A DNA stretch of 20,939 bases from S012-113 sp965368405 (GCA_965368405.1 CBDUMS010000066.1:1-20939), one strand, 5' to 3'; shown: positions 7,995-15,401, counted from the stretch's first letter. Notes: generated from the letters alone by a model not told the origin. Program-made: numbers and translations.

Positions 7995-8861
7995 ATGTTT
8001 AATGAAGGAATGCTCAGAGAAGATGCTTTAGCAGGGAAAACTATTATTGTTACAGGTGGAGGAACCGGATTGGGAAGATCGATGGGTACCTATATGCTGA
8101 AATTGGGGGCTAACCTGGTTATTACTAGTAGAAAGCTCGATGTGCTACAGGAAACAGCCAAAGAAATGGAGCAAGAAACCGGAGGACGTGTATTACCATT
8201 AGCCTGTGATGTTCGCGAGTACGATCAGGTGGAGCAAGTTATAAAAGCAACCGAAGAAGAATTTGGCCAGATACATGGTGTGCTCAATAATGCCGCCGGC
8301 AATTTCGTAAGCCCTACCGAACGATTATCGCATCGTGCCTTCAATATAATTATCGATATCGTGCTTCGAGGTACTTCAAACTTTACACTGGCCATGGGCA
8401 AGCATTGGATAAAGAAAAAGCAACCGGGCACATTCCTTAATATTACCACAACCTATGCTTATACCGGTTCAGGATACGTTGTGCCCTCGGCATGCGCTAA
8501 AGCTGGTGTACTTGCCTTAACAAGATCGCTGGCGGTAGAGTGGGCAAAGTATAATATTCGTTCTAATGCCATTGCTCCCGGGCCATTTCCTACTAAAGGT
8601 GCCTGGAGCCGACTATTACCTGGCAAACTGGCTAAAAAGCTCGATCCGGTACAACGTATTCCGGTAGGTAGAGTGGGCGAACATCAGGAGTTAGCCAACC
8701 TTGCAGCCTATCTTATGTCTGACTTCTCAGCCTATATTAATGGTGAGGTGGTTACCATCGATGGAGGTGAATGGCTCAAAGGCGCCGGTGAATTTAATAT
8801 GATGGAAGCCGTAAGCCCTAAAATGTGGGACATGTTTGAGCTGATGAGGAAGAAGAAATAG
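7995..8861 (+). CDS. 2,4-dienoyl-CoA reductase-like short-chain dehydrogenase
   Basis: A 288-residue Rossmann-fold oxidoreductase of the SDR family, most like the 2,4-dienoyl-CoA reductases that use NADPH in beta-oxidation of unsaturated fatty acids. The cofactor motif TGGGTGLG is at about residues 21-28. LNNAAGNF is the form of the NNAG motif typical of DECR proteins. There is no classical YxxxK: the place is taken by SACAK. As in mammalian DECR1, a Tyr 15 residues before the Lys (Tyr154 in TTYAYTGSG, Lys169) is positioned to act instead. IAPGPFPTKGAWSRL also matches the DECR group. The start gives a typical short extension before the Rossmann fold. The gene stands alone and its 3' end abuts the octamer repeat tract. 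Confidence 0.85.
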   Translation: MFNEGMLREDALAGKTIIVTGGGTGLGRSMGTYMLKLGANLVITSRKLDVLQETAKEMEQETGGRVLPLACDVREYDQVEQVIKATEEEFGQIHGVLNNAAGNFVSPTERLSHRAFNIIIDIVLRGTSNFTLAMGKHWIKKKQPGTFLNITTTYAYTGSGYVVPSACAKAGVLALTRSLAVEWAKYNIRSNAIAPGPFPTKGAWSRLLPGKLAKKLDPVQRIPVGRVGEHQELANLAAYLMSDFSAYINGEVVTIDGGEWLKGAGEFNMMEAVSPKMWDMFELMRKKK

Positions 8862-8925
8862 AGTCTGGGAGTGTTGGAGTGTTGGAGTGTTGAAGTCTGG
8901 GAGTGTTGAAGTGTTGGAGTGTTGA
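8862..8925. repeat. Octamer tandem repeat, left arm (8 units)
   Basis: Eight consecutive 8-base units, all starting AGT: AGTCTGGG, AGTGTTGG, AGTGTTGG, AGTGTTGA, AGTCTGGG, AGTGTTGA, AGTGTTGG, AGTGTTGA. The array begins at the base immediately after the SDR stop codon. Unit boundaries are unbroken over 64 bases. It forms one arm of an opposed pair with the tract at 8949-9076. Confidence 0.95.
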
Positions 8926-8948
8926 AGTTAAAATGTTATTACAAGTAG

Positions 8949-9076
8949 ACTGCCGCACTACCGCACTGCCGCACTACAACACTGTGTAATTATCGCACCA
9001 CCGCACTACCTCACTACGGCACCACCGCACCACCGCACCACCGCACTTCGGCACTACGACACTACCGCACTACCCA
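8949..9076. repeat. Octamer tandem repeat, right arm (16 units, opposite orientation)
   Basis: Sixteen consecutive 8-base units, mostly ACTACCGC or ACCACCGC with variants ACTGCCGC, ACTACAAC, ACTACGGC, ACTTCGGC and ACTACGAC. Two central units (8981-8996) have decayed but keep the 8-base phase. Read on the minus strand the consensus is AGTGNNGN, the same as the left arm on the plus strand, so the two arms are inverted relative to each other around a 23-base spacer (8926-8948). The tract ends 2 bases short of the GIN-domain gene's stop codon. It has no reading frame that I would call a gene. Confidence 0.95.
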
Positions 9077-9078
9077 AC

Positions 9079-9768
9079 CTACATCTTCTTCAACTTACCA
9101 CTACCCGAAGCTCTGTTCGAGATTTTGTCTGGATCACCTTTATAGCGGACTGTTCCACTACCGCTGATGCGGGAATCTATTTCTTTGGTAGCGAAGATGG
9201 AAGCATCGCCCGAGCCGCTAATACTTATCGATATGGTTTCAATTTCATAATCGCTTGCATCCATTTTACCAGAACCACTGATCGACAGGGAGCCCGACTT
9301 GCCAGAACCATTTAAATAAATACTACCAGAACCCGAAATTCCGCAGTCGATATCATTCGCTTGAAGATTTAATTCAATATTTCCAGATCCACTTACACCA
9401 AGGTCAATATCTTCGCCGCGCAGTGTACCTTTATTCGTTGCATCACCAGAGCCACTTACCGATAATCCAGTAAAATCCTTTAAGGTTACTGTAGCCTTAA
9501 TTTTTCCCATACTTTCCCACCATGACCAGGAGCCTCCTTCCGTTTTAATTCTAAGTTTGCTGCCCGAAACAACAGTCTCTATTTTTTCGAGATCTTCAGG
9601 ATCGCCCTCCAGTATCACTTCGTTTTTATTACCTTGTATAATGATTAGATCACCATTCACTCCAAAGGAGATATAGCTGAAGTCATCAACTTTACGGGTT
9701 TCAGTCTTTTGAGCTAAAAGGCTTACTGAAATCGAGAGGAAAAGAATTAATAACGCAGATTTTTTCAT
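9079..9768 (-). CDS. Exported GIN-domain (DUF2807) protein with SGSG repeats
   Basis: A 229-residue exported protein of the head-GIN / DUF2807 family, sometimes described as a putative auto-transporter adhesin; no enzymatic function is known. It has a signal peptide (MKKSALLILFLSISV, cleavage near LLAQ-K). The body carries seven regularly spaced SGSG motifs roughly every 15-30 residues, the signature of the family's right-handed beta-solenoid. No lipobox, sortase or type IX secretion tail is visible at the C-terminus (GSGKLKKM). The protein is therefore probably periplasmic or loosely surface-associated. The gene precedes no obvious partner: the next gene on this strand is beyond the octamer tract. 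Its stop abuts that tract. Confidence 0.9.
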   Translation of the reverse strand: MKKSALLILFLSISVSLLAQKTETRKVDDFSYISFGVNGDLIIIQGNKNEVILEGDPEDLEKIETVVSGSKLRIKTEGGSWSWWESMGKIKATVTLKDFTGLSVSGSGDATNKGTLRGEDIDLGVSGSGNIELNLQANDIDCGISGSGSIYLNGSGKSGSLSISGSGKMDASDYEIETISISISGSGDASIFATKEIDSRISGSGTVRYKGDPDKISNRASGSGKLKKM

Positions 9769-9843
9769 CGGTTGCTAGTTTTATGTTTTACAGTTTCTAT
9801 TAAGACATAGAATAGGCCTTAAGGGTTGCACGAAGACCTGACT

Positions 9844-10356
9844 TTATTTCAGTTTGGTGCGAACCTTCTTCCAGTCTTTTACTTGCCACTCAATAAACCC
9901 GGTAGAGATATGATTATTCTTTGTGTCAAAACTTTCAATTTCCATAAGGACGGTTACTGCATCATCGGCCTTTAAGGGCTCCACGATTTTTTCGGCTATC
10001 CAACTTTCATCAATTGTGTAGCTTGCCGTGATACCGGTTTTGCCCTGATAGTAATACTCCATTCTCAACGATTTAAGGATGATTCGATACTTTCTTGCAT
10101 CAAGAGCTCTTAATAAAGATAGGCCGGTTGTATACTCCGAGAGGGTGGCTAGGGCACAGGCATGAATACCCTTTATATGGTTGAGGTTTGCTGTTCGATA
10201 GGGTAAAAATGTGGTAATATAATCGTCGCCAATTTCGAGAATTTTAAAGCCGTGAGGTTTGTTAAACGGTACTTTTCTACCTAAGCCGAAATTTACTAGT
10301 TTTAAATAGACGGACGATTTACTGGCACGATTTAATGATTTTCTTAGATTAGCCAT
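9844..10356 (-). CDS. DUF4442 hotdog-fold protein (thioesterase-like)
   Basis: A 170-residue cytoplasmic protein of the DUF4442 family, which has a thioesterase-like hotdog fold; no reaction is established for it. The typical stretch HIKGIHACALATLSEYTTG forms the central helix of the hotdog. The frame is open up to 10503, but starts there would overlap the divergent dehydrogenase gene and add a non-conserved tail. The ATG at 10356 (MANLRKSL) is therefore preferred and leaves a 52-base divergent promoter region. A PaaI-type acyl-CoA thioesterase role is possible but unproven. It lies downstream of nothing on its own strand and is followed by the GIN-domain gene after about 75 bases. Confidence 0.8.
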   Translation of the reverse strand: MANLRKSLNRASKSSVYLKLVNFGLGRKVPFNKPHGFKILEIGDDYITTFLPYRTANLNHIKGIHACALATLSEYTTGLSLLRALDARKYRIILKSLRMEYYYQGKTGITASYTIDESWIAEKIVEPLKADDAVTVLMEIESFDTKNNHISTGFIEWQVKDWKKVRTKLK

Positions 10357-10408
10357 GAGAAGTGAATTAGCTTTACTGCAAATTACAACATAAAGAAGAT
10401 ATTGATAA

Positions 10409-11518
10409 ATGAATAAGAAAATAGTAGTCTTAGGTGCCGGATTGGTAGGAAATGCTATGGCCCTCGACCTCGCAAAGGACTTTAAGGTAACCGCTGTCGA
10501 CATTAATCCTGAACCTCTAAAATCATTGCAAGAGGCAGGTTTGAGTATAATTTGTGCCGATATTTCTCCAAAAGGTAAGTTAGAAGAAATAATTGCTGAA
10601 TTTGATCTGGTTATCGGTGCAGTTCCGGGGTTTATGGGATTCGAAATAATGCAACGAGTTATAGAGAGCGGAAAGAATATTGTAGATATTTCCTTTTTTC
10701 CTGAGGATCCTTTTGAACTCGATGAGCTTGCTAAGACGAAAGGTGTGGTTGCTGTAATGGACTGTGGTGTTGCACCCGGGATGGGAAATATTATACTCGG
10801 CTACCATAATAAACGTATGAAGATCGACCAATATGAGTGTCTTGTGGGAGGTTTGCCGGTGGTACGTGAATGGCCCTATGAATACAAAGCTGTATTTTCT
10901 CCTATCGATGTAATTGAAGAATATACGCGTCCTGCTCGATATGTCGTCAATAATCAAGAAGTAACGCGAGAAGCGTTGTCTGATGCCGAATTAGTGAATT
11001 TTGATGGCCTTGGCTCATTGGAATCCTGGAACTCCGATGGACTTCGATCTCTGATTAAAACCATGAAGATTCCGAATATGATCGAGAAGACTTTGCGGTA
11101 CCCCGGCTGTGTAGAATACCTTCGCGTTCTTCGCGATACGGGCTACTTTTCAGAAGATCCAGTGGATATTAACGGGGTAGCCATCCGCCCAATAGATTTA
11201 ACGGCTAAGCTTCTTTTTCCAAAGTGGAAACTTCAGCCCGGAGAGGAAGACTATACAGTAATGCGGATCATAATGGAAGGAGAGGGCAAGCGGCTAGTGT
11301 ATAATCTTCTCGACCGCTTCAGTAAAGAAACCAATACAATTTCGATGGCACGAACCACTGGGTATACCTGTACAGCCGTAGCTAATCTGGTTATTGATGG
11401 GAAGTATGATCATAAAGGGATTAGTCCGCCGGAATATCTGGGTGAAGATGAATATAACTTTAATTTCATCGTAAAGTACTTAGAAAACCGAGGGGTTGTC
11501 TACACGTTATCAAATTGA
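10409..11518 (+). CDS. Saccharopine dehydrogenase-family oxidoreductase
   Basis: A 369-residue NAD(P)-dependent oxidoreductase of the saccharopine dehydrogenase / lysine 6-dehydrogenase superfamily. The N-terminal Rossmann fold starts at once, with GAGLVGNAMA at residues 9-18 and an acidic end to the second strand (VTAVDIN) that suggests NAD preference. The middle of the protein carries VMDCGVAPGMGNIILGYH, which is characteristic of this superfamily's catalytic domain. A role in lysine or another amino acid's catabolism is plausible, but the substrate cannot be fixed. No lysine-pathway partner lies nearby. It is divergent from the DUF4442 gene and 120 bases upstream of nhaC. Confidence 0.8.
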   Translation: MNKKIVVLGAGLVGNAMALDLAKDFKVTAVDINPEPLKSLQEAGLSIICADISPKGKLEEIIAEFDLVIGAVPGFMGFEIMQRVIESGKNIVDISFFPEDPFELDELAKTKGVVAVMDCGVAPGMGNIILGYHNKRMKIDQYECLVGGLPVVREWPYEYKAVFSPIDVIEEYTRPARYVVNNQEVTREALSDAELVNFDGLGSLESWNSDGLRSLIKTMKIPNMIEKTLRYPGCVEYLRVLRDTGYFSEDPVDINGVAIRPIDLTAKLLFPKWKLQPGEEDYTVMRIIMEGEGKRLVYNLLDRFSKETNTISMARTTGYTCTAVANLVIDGKYDHKGISPPEYLGEDEYNFNFIVKYLENRGVVYTLSN

Positions 11519-11553
11519 TTTAGACAATTCGCTGATTACACATTTTGTGCTAA

Positions 11554-11572
11554 GATTACAAAAAAAGTAATC
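11554..11572 (+). terminator. Candidate hairpin after the dehydrogenase gene
   Basis: GATTAC-A7-GTAATC gives a perfect 6-bp stem with a 7-base loop, 35 bases after the stop at 11518. The stem is AT-rich and only a broken T-run follows, so it would be a weak terminator at best. It might separate the dehydrogenase transcript from the antiporter promoter just downstream. Confidence 0.3.
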
Positions 11573-11577
11573 CTTGG

Positions 11578-11608
11578 TTTGTCGTATCATAATACTTCTC
11601 TATCTTCA
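11578..11608 (+). promoter_or_regulatory. Candidate Bacteroidota promoter for nhaC
   Basis: TTTG at 11578-11581 is followed after exactly 19 bases by TATCTTCA at 11601-11608, a partial match to TANNTTTG. This arrangement fits the -33/-7 architecture and would give a leader of about 25 bases before the ATG at 11639. The -7 box mismatches in its last two positions. Confidence 0.35.
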
Positions 11609-11638
11609 AGCCCTTTATCCATACCCTGAAAACAAAGC

Positions 11639-13081
11639 ATGTCTGAGGCACGAACACCTACATTAATAGAATCTCTTGTTCCTATTGTAGTTCTTGTTCT
11701 CTTGCTCTCTATCAATGTTTTCATTTTTAGTGATGATGCCACCTATGGTTCGAATCAGTTGGCTCTACTTTTTGCTGCAACAGTGGCAGCACTGCTTGCT
11801 GCTCGGCAGGGATACAAATGGAAAACTATTGTTGATGGTATTGTAAAGAGTATTTCTTCGGCGATGGCGGCCATTCTAATTCTTATGCTCATTGGTGCAT
11901 TGGCAGGTACCTGGTTGATAAGCGGTATTGTTCCTGCTCTGATCTATTATGGATTGGCAATTCTTAACCCAACAATATTTTTATTCGCAGCGACCATTGT
12001 AAGTGCGATAGTCTCGATTGCTACCGGAAGTTCATGGACTACTGCTGCTACAGTAGGCATTGCACTGGTCGGTATAGGACAGGCCATGGGTATTCACGAA
12101 GGACTTGTTGCTGGATCAATTATTTCAGGTGCCTATTTTGGCGATAAGATGTCGCCAATGTCAGATACCACAAACCTTGCTCCGGCCATGGCAGGTACTG
12201 ATTTGTTTACACACATTCGGTATATGGCTTATACCACTGTCCCATCGATATCCATTACCTTAGTGATCTTCTTAATCTGGGGTTTTACATTCGATGCTGC
12301 CGGGCAAATGGATACGATACATGTTGTTCAAGCTGCGATTACAAGTAAATTTGATATTAATTTATGGCTCTTCCTGGTGCCTGTTGTTGTTATTGTCATG
12401 ATCATTCGCAGGGTACCCGCCCTGCCTGCATTACTCACAGGAACGATTTTGGGTGCAATTTTTGCCATTATCTTCCAACCGGATATTGTTCTTGGTGTTG
12501 CCAGCGAAGCAGAAGCAGGTTTTTATACTTTCTATGAAGGTGTTATGCGCGCTATGTACGAAGGAACCAGTATTGCGACAGGCAATGTAATGGTAGACGA
12601 ACTGTTATCGGCGGGAGGCATGTTTGGTATGATGAATACGATATGGTTAATTCTCTGTGCTATGATTTTTGGCGGCGTAATGGAGACCTCCGGAATGCTG
12701 AAGCGATTAGCTTCATCGATTATTCAATACGCACATTCTAATGGCTCCTTAGTGGCTTCAACAGCCGTTACCTGTGGTTTTATCAATGTAACAGCATCCG
12801 ATCAGTACATCGCCATTGTCGTTCCCGGAAGAATGTTTGCTGAAACCTATCGTGAGCGTGGCCTAGCCCCTGAAAACCTTAGTAGAACGCTTGAAGATTC
12901 TGGAACGGTAACATCGGTACTGGTGCCCTGGAATACCTGTGGTGCTTATCAGGCCGGTGTATTAGGTGTGGCAACTTTCACTTATCTTCCTTTTGCCTTC
13001 TTTAACCTAATAAGTCCACTGATGACGATTTTCTTCGCTTATGCCAACATTAAAATTCGCAGATTAAAGGATGCCAAATAA
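11639..13081 (+). CDS. nhaC: Na+/H+ antiporter, NhaC family
   Basis: A 480-residue polytopic inner-membrane antiporter expected to expel Na+ in exchange for H+. Hydrophobic helices run through the whole length. The NhaC-type signatures are GSSWTTAATVGIAL (130-143) and GDKMSPMSDTTNLAPA (168-183), with a matching second-half motif around ASDQYIAIVVPGRMFA. Some relatives exchange malate and lactate along with the ions, so the exact exchange is not certain. The length is normal. Its last 11 bases overlap the start of the exonuclease gene, indicating co-transcription and possibly translational coupling. A Na+ antiporter suits a marine or saline habitat, which is inference. Confidence 0.9.
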   Translation: MSEARTPTLIESLVPIVVLVLLLSINVFIFSDDATYGSNQLALLFAATVAALLAARQGYKWKTIVDGIVKSISSAMAAILILMLIGALAGTWLISGIVPALIYYGLAILNPTIFLFAATIVSAIVSIATGSSWTTAATVGIALVGIGQAMGIHEGLVAGSIISGAYFGDKMSPMSDTTNLAPAMAGTDLFTHIRYMAYTTVPSISITLVIFLIWGFTFDAAGQMDTIHVVQAAITSKFDINLWLFLVPVVVIVMIIRRVPALPALLTGTILGAIFAIIFQPDIVLGVASEAEAGFYTFYEGVMRAMYEGTSIATGNVMVDELLSAGGMFGMMNTIWLILCAMIFGGVMETSGMLKRLASSIIQYAHSNGSLVASTAVTCGFINVTASDQYIAIVVPGRMFAETYRERGLAPENLSRTLEDSGTVTSVLVPWNTCGAYQAGVLGVATFTYLPFAFFNLISPLMTIFFAYANIKIRRLKDAK

Positions 13082-13679
13082 CAATACTTCCCTTTTTCAA
13101 GAATATGTCTCACCGGAAGAAGTTAATGCCCTTCCACTTACGTATTACGAAGGAAAAATTGTGGTGATCAATGATGCTGCTAAAATCCCGGAAGCCGTAG
13201 ATGAGATTAAGCAATACGCTGTAGTAGGATTTGATACAGAAACCAAGCCTACCTTTGTGAAAGGGCAGTTTCATCATGTAGCACTGATCCAAATAGCCAT
13301 TCCAGATAAAGTCTTTTTATTTAGAATTAACAACTCTGGGTTTACGCAACCTCTTGCAGATCTTTTTTCAGATCCCAATATAATAAAGCTCGGAGTGGGC
13401 TTGAGAGACGATATTATTGGATTACAAAAGCTTACGCCATTCGAAGAGGCTGGGTTCCAGGAGATTCACGATTATGTGGTTGACCTTGGGGTCCGCAATA
13501 CCGGATTACGAAAATTAGCAGCGATCCTGCTGCAAGTAAGAATTTCTAAAGGACAACAGACTTCAAATTGGGAAAATCCAGTATTGAATGAAAATCAACA
13601 ACGATACGCCGCAACTGATGCCTGGATATCATTAGAAATGTATAATCTATTAAAAGATAAAGGATTGGTGTACGACTAG
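13071..13679 (+). CDS. DEDDy 3'-5' exonuclease (RNase D / WRN-like)
   Basis: A 202-residue stand-alone 3'-5' exonuclease domain of the DnaQ-like DEDDy type. Metal-binding acids are visible as Asp55 and Glu57 in FDTETKP (ExoI), Asp113 or Asp114 in GVGLRDD (ExoII), and Tyr179 plus Asp183 in RYAATDAW (ExoIII). It lacks the HRDC domain of true RNase D, so it could process RNA 3' ends or act on DNA; these cannot be separated from sequence. The ATG at 13071 lies inside the antiporter gene (11-base overlap), and the next in-frame ATG would be well inside the domain, so this start is preferred. The stop shares CTAG with that of the convergent haem lipoprotein gene. Confidence 0.88.
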   Translation: MPNNNTSLFQEYVSPEEVNALPLTYYEGKIVVINDAAKIPEAVDEIKQYAVVGFDTETKPTFVKGQFHHVALIQIAIPDKVFLFRINNSGFTQPLADLFSDPNIIKLGVGLRDDIIGLQKLTPFEEAGFQEIHDYVVDLGVRNTGLRKLAAILLQVRISKGQQTSNWENPVLNENQQRYAATDAWISLEMYNLLKDKGLVYD

Positions 13680-14311
13680 CTATCGACTTTCTCAGATTCT
13701 TTATTCAATTCCTGGATCATCGTTTTAACCGACTCGTAATCACCGAAATTAATACTCCATAAACCTCTCAGCTGCCCCTCATTATAACCGGTTGCGGCAT
13801 CGGCTGGGTATCGTGCTTGGATTAGGCTATAGGTAGAATCACTTACTTGTTGACCAACCGTGCCATGGCAATTCAGACATTGGGCTTTTACCATTATCGG
13901 GGCAAAGTATCGGACTTCATTATTCTTGGTTAGTAGTGCCTTACCTACCATGGGTTTCTTCATTTTCAGAATCTGCTGGTAGAGATCAAGCATATATGCC
14001 TCCAGAGAGTCTGGGCTATTCGCAGGGTTTCTCAATTGAGCACTGGTTCGTTTAATATCTACATCGAAGGAGCGCGAAAGACTATCGGTTAGAGGCAGGG
14101 CATTTATATTGCAATAATCAATGGCATTTTCAATTCCGCCTTCACTGGCTGCAGCTTTTAGATGGCCACTCAATGATTCAAACGAAACGGCGACTACTTT
14201 ATCCCCCGCCAGGGTTACTTGATTCATGAGTGCTTTTTGCGCTTTCTTTTCCTCGGAGGAACAGGATAAGAGTAATAGGAATGCGACAGCGATAATAAGA
14301 GTATTTTTCAT
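13676..14311 (-). CDS. DUF3365 / Tll0287-like haem-binding lipoprotein
   Basis: An exported lipoprotein with one c-type haem site, 211 residues from the chosen start. The frame is open from 14338, but the ATG at 14311 is preferred because it begins the signal peptide directly (MKNTLIIAVAFLLLLS-C, lipobox Cys) and because a -7 element lies between the two candidates. CLNCHG in the C-terminal third is a classical CxxCH haem attachment motif. The flanking sequence (FAPIMVKAQCLNCHG and a RGLWSINF stretch) fits the DUF3365 domain. Such proteins are thought to work as redox or ligand-sensing haem proteins in the periplasm. The partner is unknown, and the gene neighbours (exonuclease, glycosyltransferase) do not suggest one. 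Confidence 0.85.
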   Translation of the reverse strand: MKNTLIIAVAFLLLLSCSSEEKKAQKALMNQVTLAGDKVVAVSFESLSGHLKAAASEGGIENAIDYCNINALPLTDSLSRSFDVDIKRTSAQLRNPANSPDSLEAYMLDLYQQILKMKKPMVGKALLTKNNEVRYFAPIMVKAQCLNCHGTVGQQVSDSTYSLIQARYPADAATGYNEGQLRGLWSINFGDYESVKTMIQELNKESEKVDS

Positions 14312-14324
14312 TGCAATTTTTATG

Positions 14325-14332
14325 CAAATATA
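14325..14332 (-). promoter_or_regulatory. Candidate -7 element of the DUF3365 gene
   Basis: The minus strand reads TATATTTG, an exact TANNTTTG match 14 bases upstream of the ATG at 14311. It lies inside the longer possible reading frame, which argues for the shorter protein. No -33 box is obvious. Confidence 0.4.
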
Positions 14333-14374
14333 AGCCAAGCATAGAGAGCTTTTCAGTGAATTCGGTTACAGAAT

Positions 14375-15388
14375 TTAGATAAAAAACCAGAAGTCTTTCA
14401 CAGGCTTTTTATTCCAACGAGTAAGTTGATCGCGGATAATAATCTTATCCTTCGGCGAGGTAACGACAACCATAATCTGGGGGTTTTCTATCGCCTCTAG
14501 GGCTTCTATAGCCTCCATTCTTACCCCATAAATATCCTTGCCTATTTTTTTAGGGTTATCACAGATCCAGTGAAAATCGTCATTCCTTTCTGCAAGAAGC
14601 TTGGCCATGTCTTTCCCATTACTACCGGCGCCCCAAAGCACCAAAGGTCGCTTTCTATCTCGGTCAATTTCGTAGAAAAAACGCAACTTTAAATCGAAAT
14701 AGCGATTGTCTTTATACTCATCCCAGGTTCTGGATATACGTTCCGAACGATCTCGCCAATAATGGAGAATCTTGTCGATGCCAACAACCTTTAAGCGGTT
14801 TTTGTAAAAGCGAAAGCATAAATCATAATCTTCCGGATAAACTATGGGGTCGAAAGCCCCGACGGCATCAAAATCATCCTTATGGATGATCCAGCAGTGA
14901 GAGGGGATCACACACTCCTGATAGATTTCTTCATAATGCGAAGAGTTTCGCGCCACATCATTTAGCCAGTCTTCATAGCGAAGAAAACCACCGCCAACTT
15001 CACCTTCATCCACAAAATGCTGGGTTCCACCTGCTACTATCGTCCCTTTTCCATATTTAAGCCATTCTTCGACAAGTGCTTCAATTTTATCTTCCGGCAT
15101 CCTGTCGTCCGAATCCATTCTATTAATCAAACTACCGGAGGCATGCGAATAAGCCTCCTGCAACGTAGGTATTAAACGATGGCCCGTTCCATTAAATACC
15201 TTAACCCTGTGGTCTTGTTTAGCGTAGGAGCGAAGAATAGTTTCAGTTTGATCTGTGGAGTGATCGTTTACGGCGATTAGCTCCCAGTTCGTATAGGTTT
15301 GCGCCAGTATTGAATCAAGACATACATGTAGGTAGGGGGCTGTGTTTTTTGCAGCCATAATGATTGATACCAGGGGAGTAGGAGCCAT
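14375..15388 (-). CDS. Family 2 glycosyltransferase with C-terminal nucleotide-binding-like domain
   Basis: A 337-residue cytoplasmic GT2 glycosyltransferase, probably adding a sugar from a nucleotide-sugar to an envelope polysaccharide or glycan. The GT-A fold starts at once with PLVSIIMAAKN. VNDHSTD (40-46) and a metal-binding MDSDD (91-95) follow, and PEDYDLCFR (185-193) is the likely catalytic-base region. After about residue 245 there is an unusual second domain beginning RPLVLWGAGSNGKDMAKLL, a glycine-rich P-loop or Rossmann-like turn, followed by alternating strands and helices to the end (IMVVVTSPKDKI). This resembles the small sugar-nucleotide-binding domain of some O-antigen enzymes. 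It is not within a visible polysaccharide cluster. The start is fixed by the first strand. Confidence 0.87.
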   Translation of the reverse strand: MAPTPLVSIIMAAKNTAPYLHVCLDSILAQTYTNWELIAVNDHSTDQTETILRSYAKQDHRVKVFNGTGHRLIPTLQEAYSHASGSLINRMDSDDRMPEDKIEALVEEWLKYGKGTIVAGGTQHFVDEGEVGGGFLRYEDWLNDVARNSSHYEEIYQECVIPSHCWIIHKDDFDAVGAFDPIVYPEDYDLCFRFYKNRLKVVGIDKILHYWRDRSERISRTWDEYKDNRYFDLKLRFFYEIDRDRKRPLVLWGAGSNGKDMAKLLAERNDDFHWICDNPKKIGKDIYGVRMEAIEALEAIENPQIMVVVTSPKDKIIIRDQLTRWNKKPVKDFWFFI

Positions 15389-15393
15389 ATTCG

Positions 15394-15401
15394 CAAATGT
15401 A
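15394..15401 (-). promoter_or_regulatory. TANNTTTG match immediately before the glycosyltransferase start
   Basis: The minus strand reads TACATTTG, an exact -7 consensus match only 5 bases upstream of the ATG at 15388. If functional, transcription would start at or next to the start codon, giving a leaderless mRNA. A chance match is possible. Confidence 0.25.

Noticed and set aside
8862..9076. CRISPR array or coding repeat
   Set aside because: Units are 8 bases without spacers, and 8 is not a multiple of 3, so neither a CRISPR nor an in-frame peptide repeat fits.
10357..10503. N-terminal extension of the DUF4442 protein from ATG 10503
   Set aside because: It overlaps the divergent dehydrogenase's first codons and encodes a non-conserved tail; the ATG at 10356 starts the recognisable protein.
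11745..11760. GGTTCGAATC, which looks like the T-loop of a tRNA
   Set aside because: It lies inside the NhaC coding frame (reading GSNQ), and no acceptor stem, anticodon arm or CCA end can be drawn around it.
14312..14338. Upstream ATG of the DUF3365 lipoprotein
   Set aside because: It adds residues before the lipoprotein signal and overlaps the candidate -7 element at 14325-14332.
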